A stretch of DNA of 64,000 nucleotides from Limisphaera sp. GTDB taxonomy: Bacteria; Verrucomicrobiota; Verrucomicrobiia; Limisphaerales; Limisphaeraceae. A model generated the notes under the pieces. It searched no databases and was not told where the DNA came from. It saw only the letters and a program-made list of their open reading frames with translations. Positions 54,968 through 64,000 of the stretch are shown here, piece by piece. Location: NCBI GenBank assembly GCA_025057755.1, contig JANWVC010000007.1, positions 1 to 64,000 of the forward strand, read 5' to 3'. Position numbers and translations under genes: made by a program. The stretch's first letter is position 1. Every line of letters starts with the position of its first letter.

Positions 54968-56323
54968 ATGAACCGAGTCTGGCGGATTCTGATTGTGGAT
55001 GATGATCCGGGCCAACGGAGTTTGCTGGAATCATTTCTCCGCAGCCAAGGTTATGCAACTTTGACGGCCAGCTCTGGAGAGGAGGCCTTGAGTCTTTTGC
55101 AGAGTCAGTCGGTGGATTTACTGATCTCAGATGTTCGGATGCCGGGGTTGTCCGGGTTGGAAACTTTGCGGCGCGCGCGTCAACAGAATGCTCGGATTCC
55201 TGTTCTGTTAGTCACTGCCTATGCAGACATTCGGGAAGCAGTGGGTGCAATGCGGGACGGAGCACTCAATTACCTTCCCAAGCCAATTGATTTGGATGAA
55301 CTGTTGGAGTGCGTGCGTCAGGCCATTGGTCAATCGCTCAGTGAACCGTTGGCCACGCCTGCGCCGGAGCTGCCGCCAGAGGTGGTGGCTGTCAGCCCGC
55401 AGATGCGTGCGGTACTCCGCGATGCGTCCTTGGTGGCTGCTTCGGACACGCGGGTGCTTATCACCGGCGAAAGCGGGGTGGGGAAAGAAGTGGTCGCGGA
55501 TCTGATTCACGCATGGAGCCCTCGTGCCCGCGGTCCGTTGATCAAGATCAATTGCGCCGCCATTCCCGAGACGTTGCTGGAGAGCGAGCTGTTTGGGCAC
55601 GAAAAAGGGGCTTTTACGGGGGCCACGCGTCAACGAATTGGGCGGTTCGAAGAGGCTCACGGGGGCACACTTTTTCTGGATGAGATTGGCGATATGGCGT
55701 TGCCTTTGCAGGCCAAGCTGCTTCGGGTGATACAAGACGGCCGGTTTCAGCGCATCGGATCGAACTTGGACATTCAGTCCAATGTTCGCATTATTGCTTC
55801 CACCAACCGCGATTTGGAAACAGCGGTGCGTGAAGGCCGATTTCGGGAAGACCTGTATTATCGTTTGAATGTGGTGGAGTTGAGCGTGCCGCCCTTGCGG
55901 GAGCGTCCAGAAGACATTGTTCCCTTGGCGACGCACTTCCTGCGCGAGTTCACAGGTGGTCGGGCCCGGTTTGCGCCATCGGTGCTGGAATTATTGGAAC
56001 GCTATCCGTGGCCTGGCAACGTGCGGGAGCTTCGGAATGTGATGGAACGCGCGGCGCTGCTGTGTCGAGGCGAGCTGGTGCTGCCGGAACATTTGCCTGC
56101 TCGTCTTTTGCAAACCGCAGAGAGCCCGAGCGGCTCGGGAAGCGGATGCGAGACCACGAGATTGGAGGAAGTGGAGCGGCAAAAGATCCTGGAGACGTTG
56201 CGTCGGCACGGATACAATCGGACCGAGACAGCGCGTGCGCTCGGCATTAGCCGACGCACACTGGTTTATAAGCTTCAGCGGTATCGCCAGGCTGGTTATA
56301 TGGTCGATCCGCCGGAGGCATGA
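54968..56323 (+). CDS. NtrC-family sigma-54-dependent response regulator
   Basis: The 451-residue protein has the complete three-part design. The receiver (5-120) carries D11/D12, phospho-acceptor D55 in LLISDVRMPG and K105 (YLPKPID). The AAA+ domain (about 143-370) has Walker A GESGVGKE (167-174), the sigma-54-contacting GAFTGA loop (214-219), Walker B LFLDE (235-239) and an arginine finger segment FREDLYYRLNV. The Fis-type helix-turn-helix (about 405-440) reads GYNRTETARALGISRRTLVYKL. It should remodel sigma-54 polymerase at enhancer-dependent promoters. No histidine kinase is adjacent, so the activating signal is unknown. It is convergent with the rhamnosidase gene. Confidence 0.95.
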   Translation: MNRVWRILIVDDDPGQRSLLESFLRSQGYATLTASSGEEALSLLQSQSVDLLISDVRMPGLSGLETLRRARQQNARIPVLLVTAYADIREAVGAMRDGALNYLPKPIDLDELLECVRQAIGQSLSEPLATPAPELPPEVVAVSPQMRAVLRDASLVAASDTRVLITGESGVGKEVVADLIHAWSPRARGPLIKINCAAIPETLLESELFGHEKGAFTGATRQRIGRFEEAHGGTLFLDEIGDMALPLQAKLLRVIQDGRFQRIGSNLDIQSNVRIIASTNRDLETAVREGRFREDLYYRLNVVELSVPPLRERPEDIVPLATHFLREFTGGRARFAPSVLELLERYPWPGNVRELRNVMERAALLCRGELVLPEHLPARLLQTAESPSGSGSGCETTRLEEVERQKILETLRRHGYNRTETARALGISRRTLVYKLQRYRQAGYMVDPPEA

Positions 56324-56395
56324 TGGTTTTCTGTGATTGCTGAACGCGTGCATGCGATTACGGGAGTTGTCCCTCGGTGTGTTGCCGCGGCTGCA

Positions 56396-59200
56396 CTACG
56401 GCTTCCACGGGGAGACAAACTCGTACGATCCGGATTCGATGCGAAAAACGGCGCGGTCTTGCTCGGATCGCAGAAAGGTGACGCCCGGACTTCGGCAGGC
56501 GGGTTGGTCACTTTCTTTGATCTGGTCCGGATGGGCGCTGGGAACATACACGACGGCGGTGGTGCCGGGTGGGATTGTGATCCGCCACTGGAAGACGCCT
56601 TCTTGAAGATGCCAATGGCTTTCGATCATACCTCGGATCGAATGATAGCGAGCCCGGACCCAATGGAGATCTCCCACTGGCGATGGCCGCATCAAGATTT
56701 GTTTGAAACCTGGGCCTTCTGGATCGCAGTCAATTCCGGCGAGGTCCTTGTAAAACCATTCGACGATGTGCCCGAGCATGAAGTGATTGTGGGATCCGGT
56801 TCGGCGAGCGTCCCAGAACTCCGTCAAGGCTGTGGCGCCCTGGGCGAGTTGGTATCCATAGCCGGGTGCATCCGTGCGATGAATCATACGGAAGACCACG
56901 TCCGAGTAACCGGACCGGGCCAGAGCCTGAACAAGGAACCGAAAGCCGATGCCACCGGCTGTCATTGCGTAGCCGCGGCAGGTGAGATCGCGCAGGAGGG
57001 AGGCTAGGACGAGCGGGCGCTCGTTGCTTTCCAGCCACTCCAGCTCCAGCGCGATTGCGTGCGCTGCTTGTGATCCTGTGGCGAAAGTGCCCCGATCAGG
57101 ATCCCAGAAGGCTTGTCGGCAGGCCGCGCGAATGGTTTGGGCTTTCTGTTCCAAAGTCCGTGCGTCGGCATCGTAGCCGAGACGACGTGCGATGCGGGCC
57201 AGTGTTAATGCGTTGAAATAGTAGAAGGCGGTGGCGGTGACCAAAGGCGGTGTAAGCTCGGCACGGTTGACACGTTCCGGACCCCAGTCACACCAGTCGC
57301 CCAATCCTTGAGCCAGCAAACCCTGCTCGGCATGGCTTTCCATCCAGGCAAAGTATTGTTTCATTCGGTCATAGTTTCGTCGAAGCAGGTCTTCATCGGC
57401 ATAAAACAGATATTGTTGCCATGGTACCTGAATGAAGGCACTGCCCCATTCGGCGGCAGCTCGAAAGGGACCATCAAACACGGTGTATTCAGGCGCGATA
57501 TTGGGGACCAAACCGTTTGGTAATTGGGCATCAGCCATGTCGTGCATGACTTTTGAAAACAGCCGGCCCAGGTCAAATTCATAGCGGAGAGAGGGGCCGT
57601 TCAGATGTGCTTGCTCCAGCCAGCCCAGTTTTTCGCGGTGCGGACAATCCGTGAGGATGGACATCATATTGGCCCGTTGCGCCCAGCGGACGAGTCGGTG
57701 AATCTGATTGATGAGATCATTGGAACATTCAAATTGGCCTACGGGTTCCGAAATCGAATGCACAAGGACACCCTCCAGGGACAGAATTTCCGGCAGGGGC
57801 CCCCCTGGTTCGGCTGGCAAAAGATGAGCCTCCAGGTAACGGCAACCCACGTAGTAAAATTGGGGGAACCATGTTTCTGTCCCCGATTTGGCCGGGTTGT
57901 TCTGGGAGGGGGCCATTCCCTTCAAGGTGTACTGCCACCAAGAAAGCCCGCGTTCTGGACTCCCCATCGTGCGTCGATCGATTGTGCCGTCATTGTGCAA
58001 CACTTCAGCAGGGATGAGTCGCACCGCACTTCCAGCGGGGCCTCGGACGTGTAAACGGGGCATCCAGGAGGCGTTCTGGCCGAGGTCATATACATATCGG
58101 TCGGCAGCCAGTCGCTGTACACGCGTGGGCTGGTGGATCTGAATGGCCCGAATGGGTAAAGCAGATGCGCTATGTCCTTTCAGCGTGGCGGCAGGCCGCA
58201 CAATGGCTACAGCCTTCGTCCACGAACGGTCGTCGAAGCCCGGAAGTTTCCAGCCATGCGGCTCATGGCGAGCGTCGTAATCTTCGCCACCGTAGATGCT
58301 GCTATAAGTGATCGGGCCGGGGTGAACTCTCCAGGTTGGATCCGTGCCGACAAACTCGACCGCCCCGTCCTCGTATTCCAATCGCAAGTGTAAGATGGCT
58401 CGGAGTGGGCCGAAGGATCCAGTGAATTTGGCGAATCGATGGCGGCGGACAACGTGGTACATGCCGTTACCAAGCATTACGCCCACCGCGTTGCGGCCAG
58501 ACTTTAGCAGGCCGGTCACCTCGTAAGTATCGTACAAGGTGGTTTTCCGATAATCGGTCCATCCAGGTGTGAAGAGGTCTTCCCCGACACGGGTGCCGTT
58601 GAGAAACATTTCGTAGTGACCGAGCCCACAGACGTGTGCCACGGCGCGTTTCAGTCCGGGGCGGACCTCAAATTCCTTGCGCAGGATGAGAGCCTCTGTT
58701 TCGGCCGGCGCACAAATCCATTGGCCGCGCCACTCGTCTGGTCGAAGAATGCCCATGATCCACGAGGCGTTAGTGCTCCAGTCAGAGGGTCGGTCCTTAT
58801 GGTCCCAGACGCGGACTCGCCAGAATACCCGTTGGGAAGATTGGAGCGGTGCTCCTTGATATCGGATGTGAATGCTTTCCTCGGATACGATCTTGCCTGT
58901 GTCCCAGAGGTCCGGTTGTTGTTGCGCCAGCCGATCCAAAGAAGATGCAACCTGAATTTGATAGGCGGTCTGGCGCAGGCCTCGTTCATGGCCAGCCAGT
59001 TTCCAGAACAACCGAGGATGGGGTTCATCAACGCCCCGTGGGTCCGGATCGTATTCACAGCGCAAGCTTACGGGTAGGAGATTTCCTGTGAATAGTGCTT
59101 CAGCCGACAGACAAGGAACAGCAAGCCATGCTGCGGCCCGGAAGCAGAAGAGCAGCGACTTCGACAGGGAAACTGCGACCTGGTCGATTACGCCTAGCAT
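56396..59200 (-). CDS. Alpha-L-rhamnosidase, GH78 family
   Basis: The 934-residue protein has an N-terminal hydrophobic signal (to about residue 33) and the GH78 layout: an Ig-like N domain (PVSLRCEYDPDPRGVDEPHP, RLFWKL), accessory beta-sandwich domains, an (alpha/alpha)6 barrel and a C-terminal beta domain. The catalytic segment is DCPHREKLGWLEQ, beginning at D518; D518 and E523 match the first two acids of the Bacillus enzyme, while the third position reads Q530 after E529 instead of an aspartate. The barrel also has GATALTEFWDARR with the putative base glutamate and GSHNHFMLG. It should remove terminal alpha-L-rhamnose from glycans outside the cytoplasm. It is monocistronic and convergent with the sigma-54 regulator. 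Confidence 0.93.
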   Translation of the reverse strand: MLGVIDQVAVSLSKSLLFCFRAAAWLAVPCLSAEALFTGNLLPVSLRCEYDPDPRGVDEPHPRLFWKLAGHERGLRQTAYQIQVASSLDRLAQQQPDLWDTGKIVSEESIHIRYQGAPLQSSQRVFWRVRVWDHKDRPSDWSTNASWIMGILRPDEWRGQWICAPAETEALILRKEFEVRPGLKRAVAHVCGLGHYEMFLNGTRVGEDLFTPGWTDYRKTTLYDTYEVTGLLKSGRNAVGVMLGNGMYHVVRRHRFAKFTGSFGPLRAILHLRLEYEDGAVEFVGTDPTWRVHPGPITYSSIYGGEDYDARHEPHGWKLPGFDDRSWTKAVAIVRPAATLKGHSASALPIRAIQIHQPTRVQRLAADRYVYDLGQNASWMPRLHVRGPAGSAVRLIPAEVLHNDGTIDRRTMGSPERGLSWWQYTLKGMAPSQNNPAKSGTETWFPQFYYVGCRYLEAHLLPAEPGGPLPEILSLEGVLVHSISEPVGQFECSNDLINQIHRLVRWAQRANMMSILTDCPHREKLGWLEQAHLNGPSLRYEFDLGRLFSKVMHDMADAQLPNGLVPNIAPEYTVFDGPFRAAAEWGSAFIQVPWQQYLFYADEDLLRRNYDRMKQYFAWMESHAEQGLLAQGLGDWCDWGPERVNRAELTPPLVTATAFYYFNALTLARIARRLGYDADARTLEQKAQTIRAACRQAFWDPDRGTFATGSQAAHAIALELEWLESNERPLVLASLLRDLTCRGYAMTAGGIGFRFLVQALARSGYSDVVFRMIHRTDAPGYGYQLAQGATALTEFWDARRTGSHNHFMLGHIVEWFYKDLAGIDCDPEGPGFKQILMRPSPVGDLHWVRARYHSIRGMIESHWHLQEGVFQWRITIPPGTTAVVYVPSAHPDQIKESDQPACRSPGVTFLRSEQDRAVFRIESGSYEFVSPWKP

Positions 59201-59493
59201 GGGGTCAGGCTATCACGGACAGGCTTTTGGGCAACCCTCACTCCGGCCCTGTCGAACGCAAACTGTCGGGTTTTCGCAAACCGGAACCTTGCAATACATT
59301 GTGGAGATGCGCCCCGAATAATTGCTGGTGCTACCCCCCGGGGTGGCCGTTTGACCGGGATGCCGGCTTAAAATGAAGTTTGTGCGGCCGTTGAACGGGG
59401 CCAGCGTTCATGCGCGAAGCATTTTTGTTGCATCAACTTCGTCGGTGCAGACGAGGACTTGAAGTGAACAGGCCAGGGCTGTACATGCTATAC

Positions 59494-60564
59494 TCAAGAT
59501 TCCTCCGGCGCCCTGGCTCGGGATTTTAGCTTGAATCGTGGTTGGGGCATCTTCTGCCAATGCCTTACCTGATGCAAGAATTCAAGTTCCTGGCGCAGTT
59601 TCTTATAACTGACCACACGATCTGGGTCCAAATCACCGGCGGCAACAGCCTCGCGAACGGCACACCCGGGTTCGGTTTCGTGCCGACAATCGCGGAATCG
59701 ACATCGCAGTGCGACCAATTCAATGTCGGGAAAAGCCTCGCGTAGGCCTTCACCGGCCATCCAAAGGTGAAATTCACGCATGCCGGGCGTGTCGATGACC
59801 AAGCCACCGTCTGGCAAGAGGATCAACTCCCGCCATGTTGTGGTGTGGCGGCCTTTATGATCGCGTTCGCGCACTTCGGCTGTTGGCTGGATTTCTGCGC
59901 CGTAAAGCTGGTTGATTAAACTGGATTTGCCCACTCCACTGGGGCCGATGAATACGCCGGTCCGACCCCGGGGCAGCAGTTGCTTCACTTGTTGGATTCC
60001 CTGGCCGGAGCGTGCGCTGGTGAGGATGACAGCGGCTTCACCGGCCCGGCGGCGGGCTTCTGCCAAGCGCTCGGCAGGATGCGTGCACAGATCGGCCTTG
60101 TTGAGGATTACGACTGGCGTCACGCCCCCTTCCAAGGCCATGAGCAACATGCGCTCGAGCAATCGGGGATTGAAGGTTTGGTCCAGGGCCTGCACGACAA
60201 AAGCCACGTCCACATTGGTTACCAAAACCTGTTCCTCCGCTTCGCGGCCTGGCACTTTGCGGGCCAGCTTGGTCCGCCGATTGAGAACCGCCTCGATGAG
60301 ACCTGCAGAGCGTACCGGTTCCTGAGGGCGGTATGCCACCCAGTCTCCCACCTTGGGCAAATCTGCCTCACTCTGCGCTCTTCGGACGGTGCGGCCGGGC
60401 ACCTGTGCATCGAGCTCGCCAGATTCGGCTAAAAGCCGATAACGGTGCTTTTCCTGTCCGATGACGCGGGCTGGTTTCAGCCCTGCCTGACGATAGGATT
60501 CAAACGCTGCTTCCCAAGAGGCATCCCAGCCTAGATCTGCCAGTGACACCGTCGTGCTGTTCAT
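59494..60564 (-). CDS. rsgA: Ribosome small subunit-dependent GTPase A
   Basis: RsgA helps late maturation of the 30S subunit. The ATG at 60564 gives 356 residues, a normal length; an in-frame ATG at 60633 would add 23 residues and cannot be excluded. After an OB-fold domain (about 30-100) the GTPase motifs appear in the circularly permuted order of the family: G4 NKAD (155-158), then G1 GPSGVGKSS (207-215), then G3 DTPG (258-261). The C-terminal zinc finger uses C288, C293, H295 and C301 (CRFRDCRHETEPGC). It is on the minus strand, 247 bases downstream of the thioredoxin gene, so it is probably transcribed alone. Confidence 0.95.
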   Translation of the reverse strand: MNSTTVSLADLGWDASWEAAFESYRQAGLKPARVIGQEKHRYRLLAESGELDAQVPGRTVRRAQSEADLPKVGDWVAYRPQEPVRSAGLIEAVLNRRTKLARKVPGREAEEQVLVTNVDVAFVVQALDQTFNPRLLERMLLMALEGGVTPVVILNKADLCTHPAERLAEARRRAGEAAVILTSARSGQGIQQVKQLLPRGRTGVFIGPSGVGKSSLINQLYGAEIQPTAEVRERDHKGRHTTTWRELILLPDGGLVIDTPGMREFHLWMAGEGLREAFPDIELVALRCRFRDCRHETEPGCAVREAVAAGDLDPDRVVSYKKLRQELEFLHQVRHWQKMPQPRFKLKSRARAPEES

Positions 60565-60811
60565 GGAATCAAAGGGACCGACCACAGTGCTTGCAATCCG
60601 GCAATCAGCCAGACTGGCGCCTGTTTTCGGCAAGTGGCTGTGGGTAAATTCGGTGCAACGTTGTGTATGGTTTGGTTTTGCCTTAGCGACCTTTTACCGA
60701 ATTCCTGTGAAATCAACTATCCATGCAGACGCATCATAGGGAGAAACGCTACACCGGTGTGAGCGAACACCCCGATTCGGGCTCGGCTTACACGGTGGAT
60801 TCCTTTCAATG

Positions 60812-61258
60812 TTAGTCAGGCAGTCTTAGGCGCTTTTTGACCGTGGCGAAACCTCCGCCGCTATAGCCGACCATGCGCCTGAGTTCTTTACCATTGGCGT
60901 CCAGCAGGACCAAAGTGGGAAAGCCCTCGACCTTGTATTGATTGGAAAGCTTTTCGTTGGCGCTCTTCCGTGCCTCAGATTGTTGCTTTTTCCTTGGGAA
61001 GTCGACTTCGACCAGAACAAGTCGCTTGTTTGCGTATTCGGCAAACTCTTTGCCGTCGAAGACGTCCTTCTTCAGACGGATACAGAACCCACACCAATCG
61101 GAGCCGGTGAAATTCACCAGCACCTGCTTTTTCTCTGCTTTGGCCTTTTCCAAAGCTTGCGGAAGATCTTCCAGCCAGACCGGTTCGGCTGCCGTGGTGA
61201 GCCAGCTTCCCAAAACCACTGCGCAGGCGCACAGCCAGTGTCTCAACCTTGTGTTCAT
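60812..61258 (-). CDS. Periplasmic thioredoxin-family protein
   Basis: The ATG at 61258, with AAGG a few bases upstream, starts a signal peptide (MNTRLRHWLCACAVVLGSW). The 148-residue precursor carries a thioredoxin fold with the active site WCGFC (C56, C59), VEVDFP strand, cis-proline in EGFPTLVLLDANG and a final helix. The ALEKAKAEKKQVLVNFTGSDWC start is typical of the DUF255/thioredoxin-7-like branch exported by Bacteroidetes and Verrucomicrobiota. It could be reduced by the DsbD protein encoded at 12235-14379. A separate client or partner gene is not adjacent. Confidence 0.9.
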   Translation of the reverse strand: MNTRLRHWLCACAVVLGSWLTTAAEPVWLEDLPQALEKAKAEKKQVLVNFTGSDWCGFCIRLKKDVFDGKEFAEYANKRLVLVEVDFPRKKQQSEARKSANEKLSNQYKVEGFPTLVLLDANGKELRRMVGYSGGGFATVKKRLRLPD

Positions 61259-61459
61259 GGCCTTAACCTTATGGTACTTTCGGGCAAGAAAGCCAGCATG
61301 ATGCTGAGAAGGGATCAAGACCTTCTCTATGAAGTTGAGGCAGAATGTGGTTCAGCACTATTCTCCAGAGCCGAGATGTTTCAAGCTTCCAAAAGCCGCA
61401 GTCAAAGGCACGGGAATGCAGAGTGAACCTGTCCTGCCGGGCCACATGAGAAAGCCGAA

Positions 61460-62791
<1,332 letters not shown>

Positions 62792-64000
62792 ATGAAAGCT
62801 GCCTTCCCAAAAATCGGTAAGATCCCTTACGAAGGGCCCAACTCGAAAAATCCGCTTGCCTTTAAACATTACAATCCGGAGGAGATCGTCGAAGGCAAGC
62901 CGATGCGAGAGCATCTGCGCTTTTCGGTGGTTTACTGGCATACCTTCCGGAATCCCTTGGCGGATCCGTTTGGCGTAGGGACGGCTCTGCGCCCTTGGGA
63001 TGATGGTTCCAACTCGCTGGCCAATGCGCAACGCCGCGTGCGCGTAGCCTTTGAGTTTATGGAAAAATTGGGAGTTCCCTTTTATGCATTTCACGACCGC
63101 GATGTAGCTCCGGAGGGGCGGACTCTGCGCGAAACCAACAAGAACTTGGACGCGGTTGTGAAAGTCATGAAGGAGGAACAGGAACGAACCGGCATCAAGC
63201 CTTTATGGGGCACGGCGTCGCTCTTCACGCATCCCCGATACGCCATGGGCGCGGCTACTAGCCCAAACGCGGAAGTCTTTGCCTTTGCGGCTGCTCAGGT
63301 GAAGAAGGCAATCGAAGTTACGCATGAGTTGGACGGGGCCGGGTACGTCTTTTGGGGAGGCCGGGAGGGCTACAGCACATTGTGGAATACGGACATGAAA
63401 CGGGAACTGGACCACTTGGCCTTGTTCTTGCATATGGCGGTGGAATTCAAGAAGGAGATCGGATTCCAGGGCCAATTTTACATCGAGCCCAAGCCCAAGG
63501 AGCCCACCAAGCATCAATATGATTCGGATGCGGCCGCGTGTCTGAATTTCCTGCGGCAGTATGATTTGTTGCCACATTTCAAACTGAACATTGAGACCAA
63601 CCATGCCACATTGGCAGGTCATGAGATGCAGCATGAATTGGAAGTGGCGGGTTCGGCCGGTGCCTTGGGATCCATCGACGCCAACACGGGGGACGAATTG
63701 TTAGGCTGGGATACGGATCAGTTCCCCACGAACATCTATCTGACCACGCAGATCATGTACACGATTTTAAAGTATGGCGGGTTTACCACTGGCGGAGTGA
63801 ATTTTGACGCCAAGGTGCGTCGTGAGAGTTTTGAGCCGATAGACCTGTTTTATGCGCACATCGGAGCCATGGACGCCTTTGCGCGGGGTTTGAAGATCGC
63901 GGCCGCCCTCCGGAAGGATGGTCGAATCGCAGAGTTTGTGAAGCAACGTTACGCCTCGTGGGATTCCGGTCTAGGAGCCGACATTGAGGCGGGCAAGATG
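62792..64000 (+). CDS. xylA: Xylose isomerase (3' partial)
   Basis: XylA interconverts D-xylose and D-xylulose. The ATG at 62792 opens a frame that stays open to the window edge (403 residues seen; the family is about 435-445). The class II signatures are intact: the active-site His-Asp in [29 protein letters not shown], the metal-binding [36 protein letters not shown] and the second-metal aspartates in [10 protein letters not shown]. The product is cytoplasmic. It is divergent from pyrH. A xylulokinase gene would be expected downstream of the window if this is a xyl operon. Confidence 0.97.
   Translation, partial: MKAAFPKIGKIPYEGPNSKNPLAFKHYNPEEIVEGKPMREHLRFSVVYWHTFRNPLADPFGVGTALRPWDDGSNSLANAQRRVRVAFEFMEKLGVPFYAFHDRDVAPEGRTLRETNKNLDAVVKVMKEEQERTGIKPLWGTASLFTHPRYAMGAATSPNAEVFAFAAAQVKKAIEVTHELDGAGYVFWGGREGYSTLWNTDMKRELDHLALFLHMAVEFKKEIGFQGQFYIEPKPKEPTKHQYDSDAAACLNFLRQYDLLPHFKLNIETNHATLAGHEMQHELEVAGSAGALGSIDANTGDELLGWDTDQFPTNIYLTTQIMYTILKYGGFTTGGVNFDAKVRRESFEPIDLFYAHIGAMDAFARGLKIAAALRKDGRIAEFVKQRYASWDSGLGADIEAGKM

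Noticed and set aside
54503-55015. 170-codon minus-strand frame upstream of the NtrC-type regulator
   Set aside because: It overlaps the start of the regulator in antisense and contains no recognisable motif.

Overview
The window looks like bacterial chromosome from a Verrucomicrobiota member, most likely the Limisphaerales/Pedosphaera group. This is inference from gene content: very large secreted proteins built from Calx-beta, DUF11 and P-domain modules, prepilin-like proteins with an H-X9-DG type tail, Tat-exported oxidoreductases and phosphoesterases, a bacterial fungalysin, and a zinc-ribbon protein of a type I associate with this phylum. Base composition is moderately GC-rich. I see no rRNA, insertion sequence, prophage or CRISPR array. 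One tRNA (Thr, anticodon TGT) is present.

Layout. 1-11.1 kb: two tandem giant secreted proteins, the first cut by the window edge and the second a fungalysin (M36) metalloprotease; they share a repeated cassette of modules. 11.4-14.4 kb: coaE and a DsbD-type thiol-disulfide reductase. 14.5-17.3 kb (minus): E3 and E2 of a 2-oxoacid dehydrogenase complex, divergent from a secreted sugar isomerase/epimerase-like protein. 19-25 kb (minus): a zinc-ribbon protein, thiD overlapping a prepilin-like gene, and 2-oxoacid:ferredoxin oxidoreductase (korAB). 25.3-30.9 kb (plus): a Yip1-like membrane protein and a MacAB-type exporter with one ATPase and two permeases. 31-36.7 kb (plus): an EF-G-like GTPase, a dual CDGSH protein, a Tat-exported Gfo/Idh/MocA protein and a Memo-family protein. 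36.7-39.65 kb holds no convincing gene.

39.65-46.1 kb is the most distinctive region. Two divergent operons carry a REC-DUF4388 response regulator, a small roadblock-like protein, a helical protein and uppP on one side, and a proline-rich scaffold ending in a roadblock domain, an MglA-type small GTPase and an MglB-like roadblock protein on the other. Together they look like a GTPase/roadblock spatial or polarity switch with its own receiver protein and an undescribed scaffold.

46.4-64 kb: tRNA-Thr; a Tat-exported metallophosphoesterase; a ~1400-residue DNRLRE-type secreted protein preceded by a prepilin-like gene; an NtrC-type sigma-54 activator without a kinase beside it; a GH78 alpha-L-rhamnosidase; RsgA; a periplasmic thioredoxin; pyrH; and a xylose isomerase that runs off the right edge. 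Rhamnosidase, xylose isomerase and the sugar-isomerase/oxidoreductase proteins suggest use of plant-type polysaccharides. Coding density is low for a bacterium: at least ten gaps of 400 bases or more contain only short shadow reading frames.
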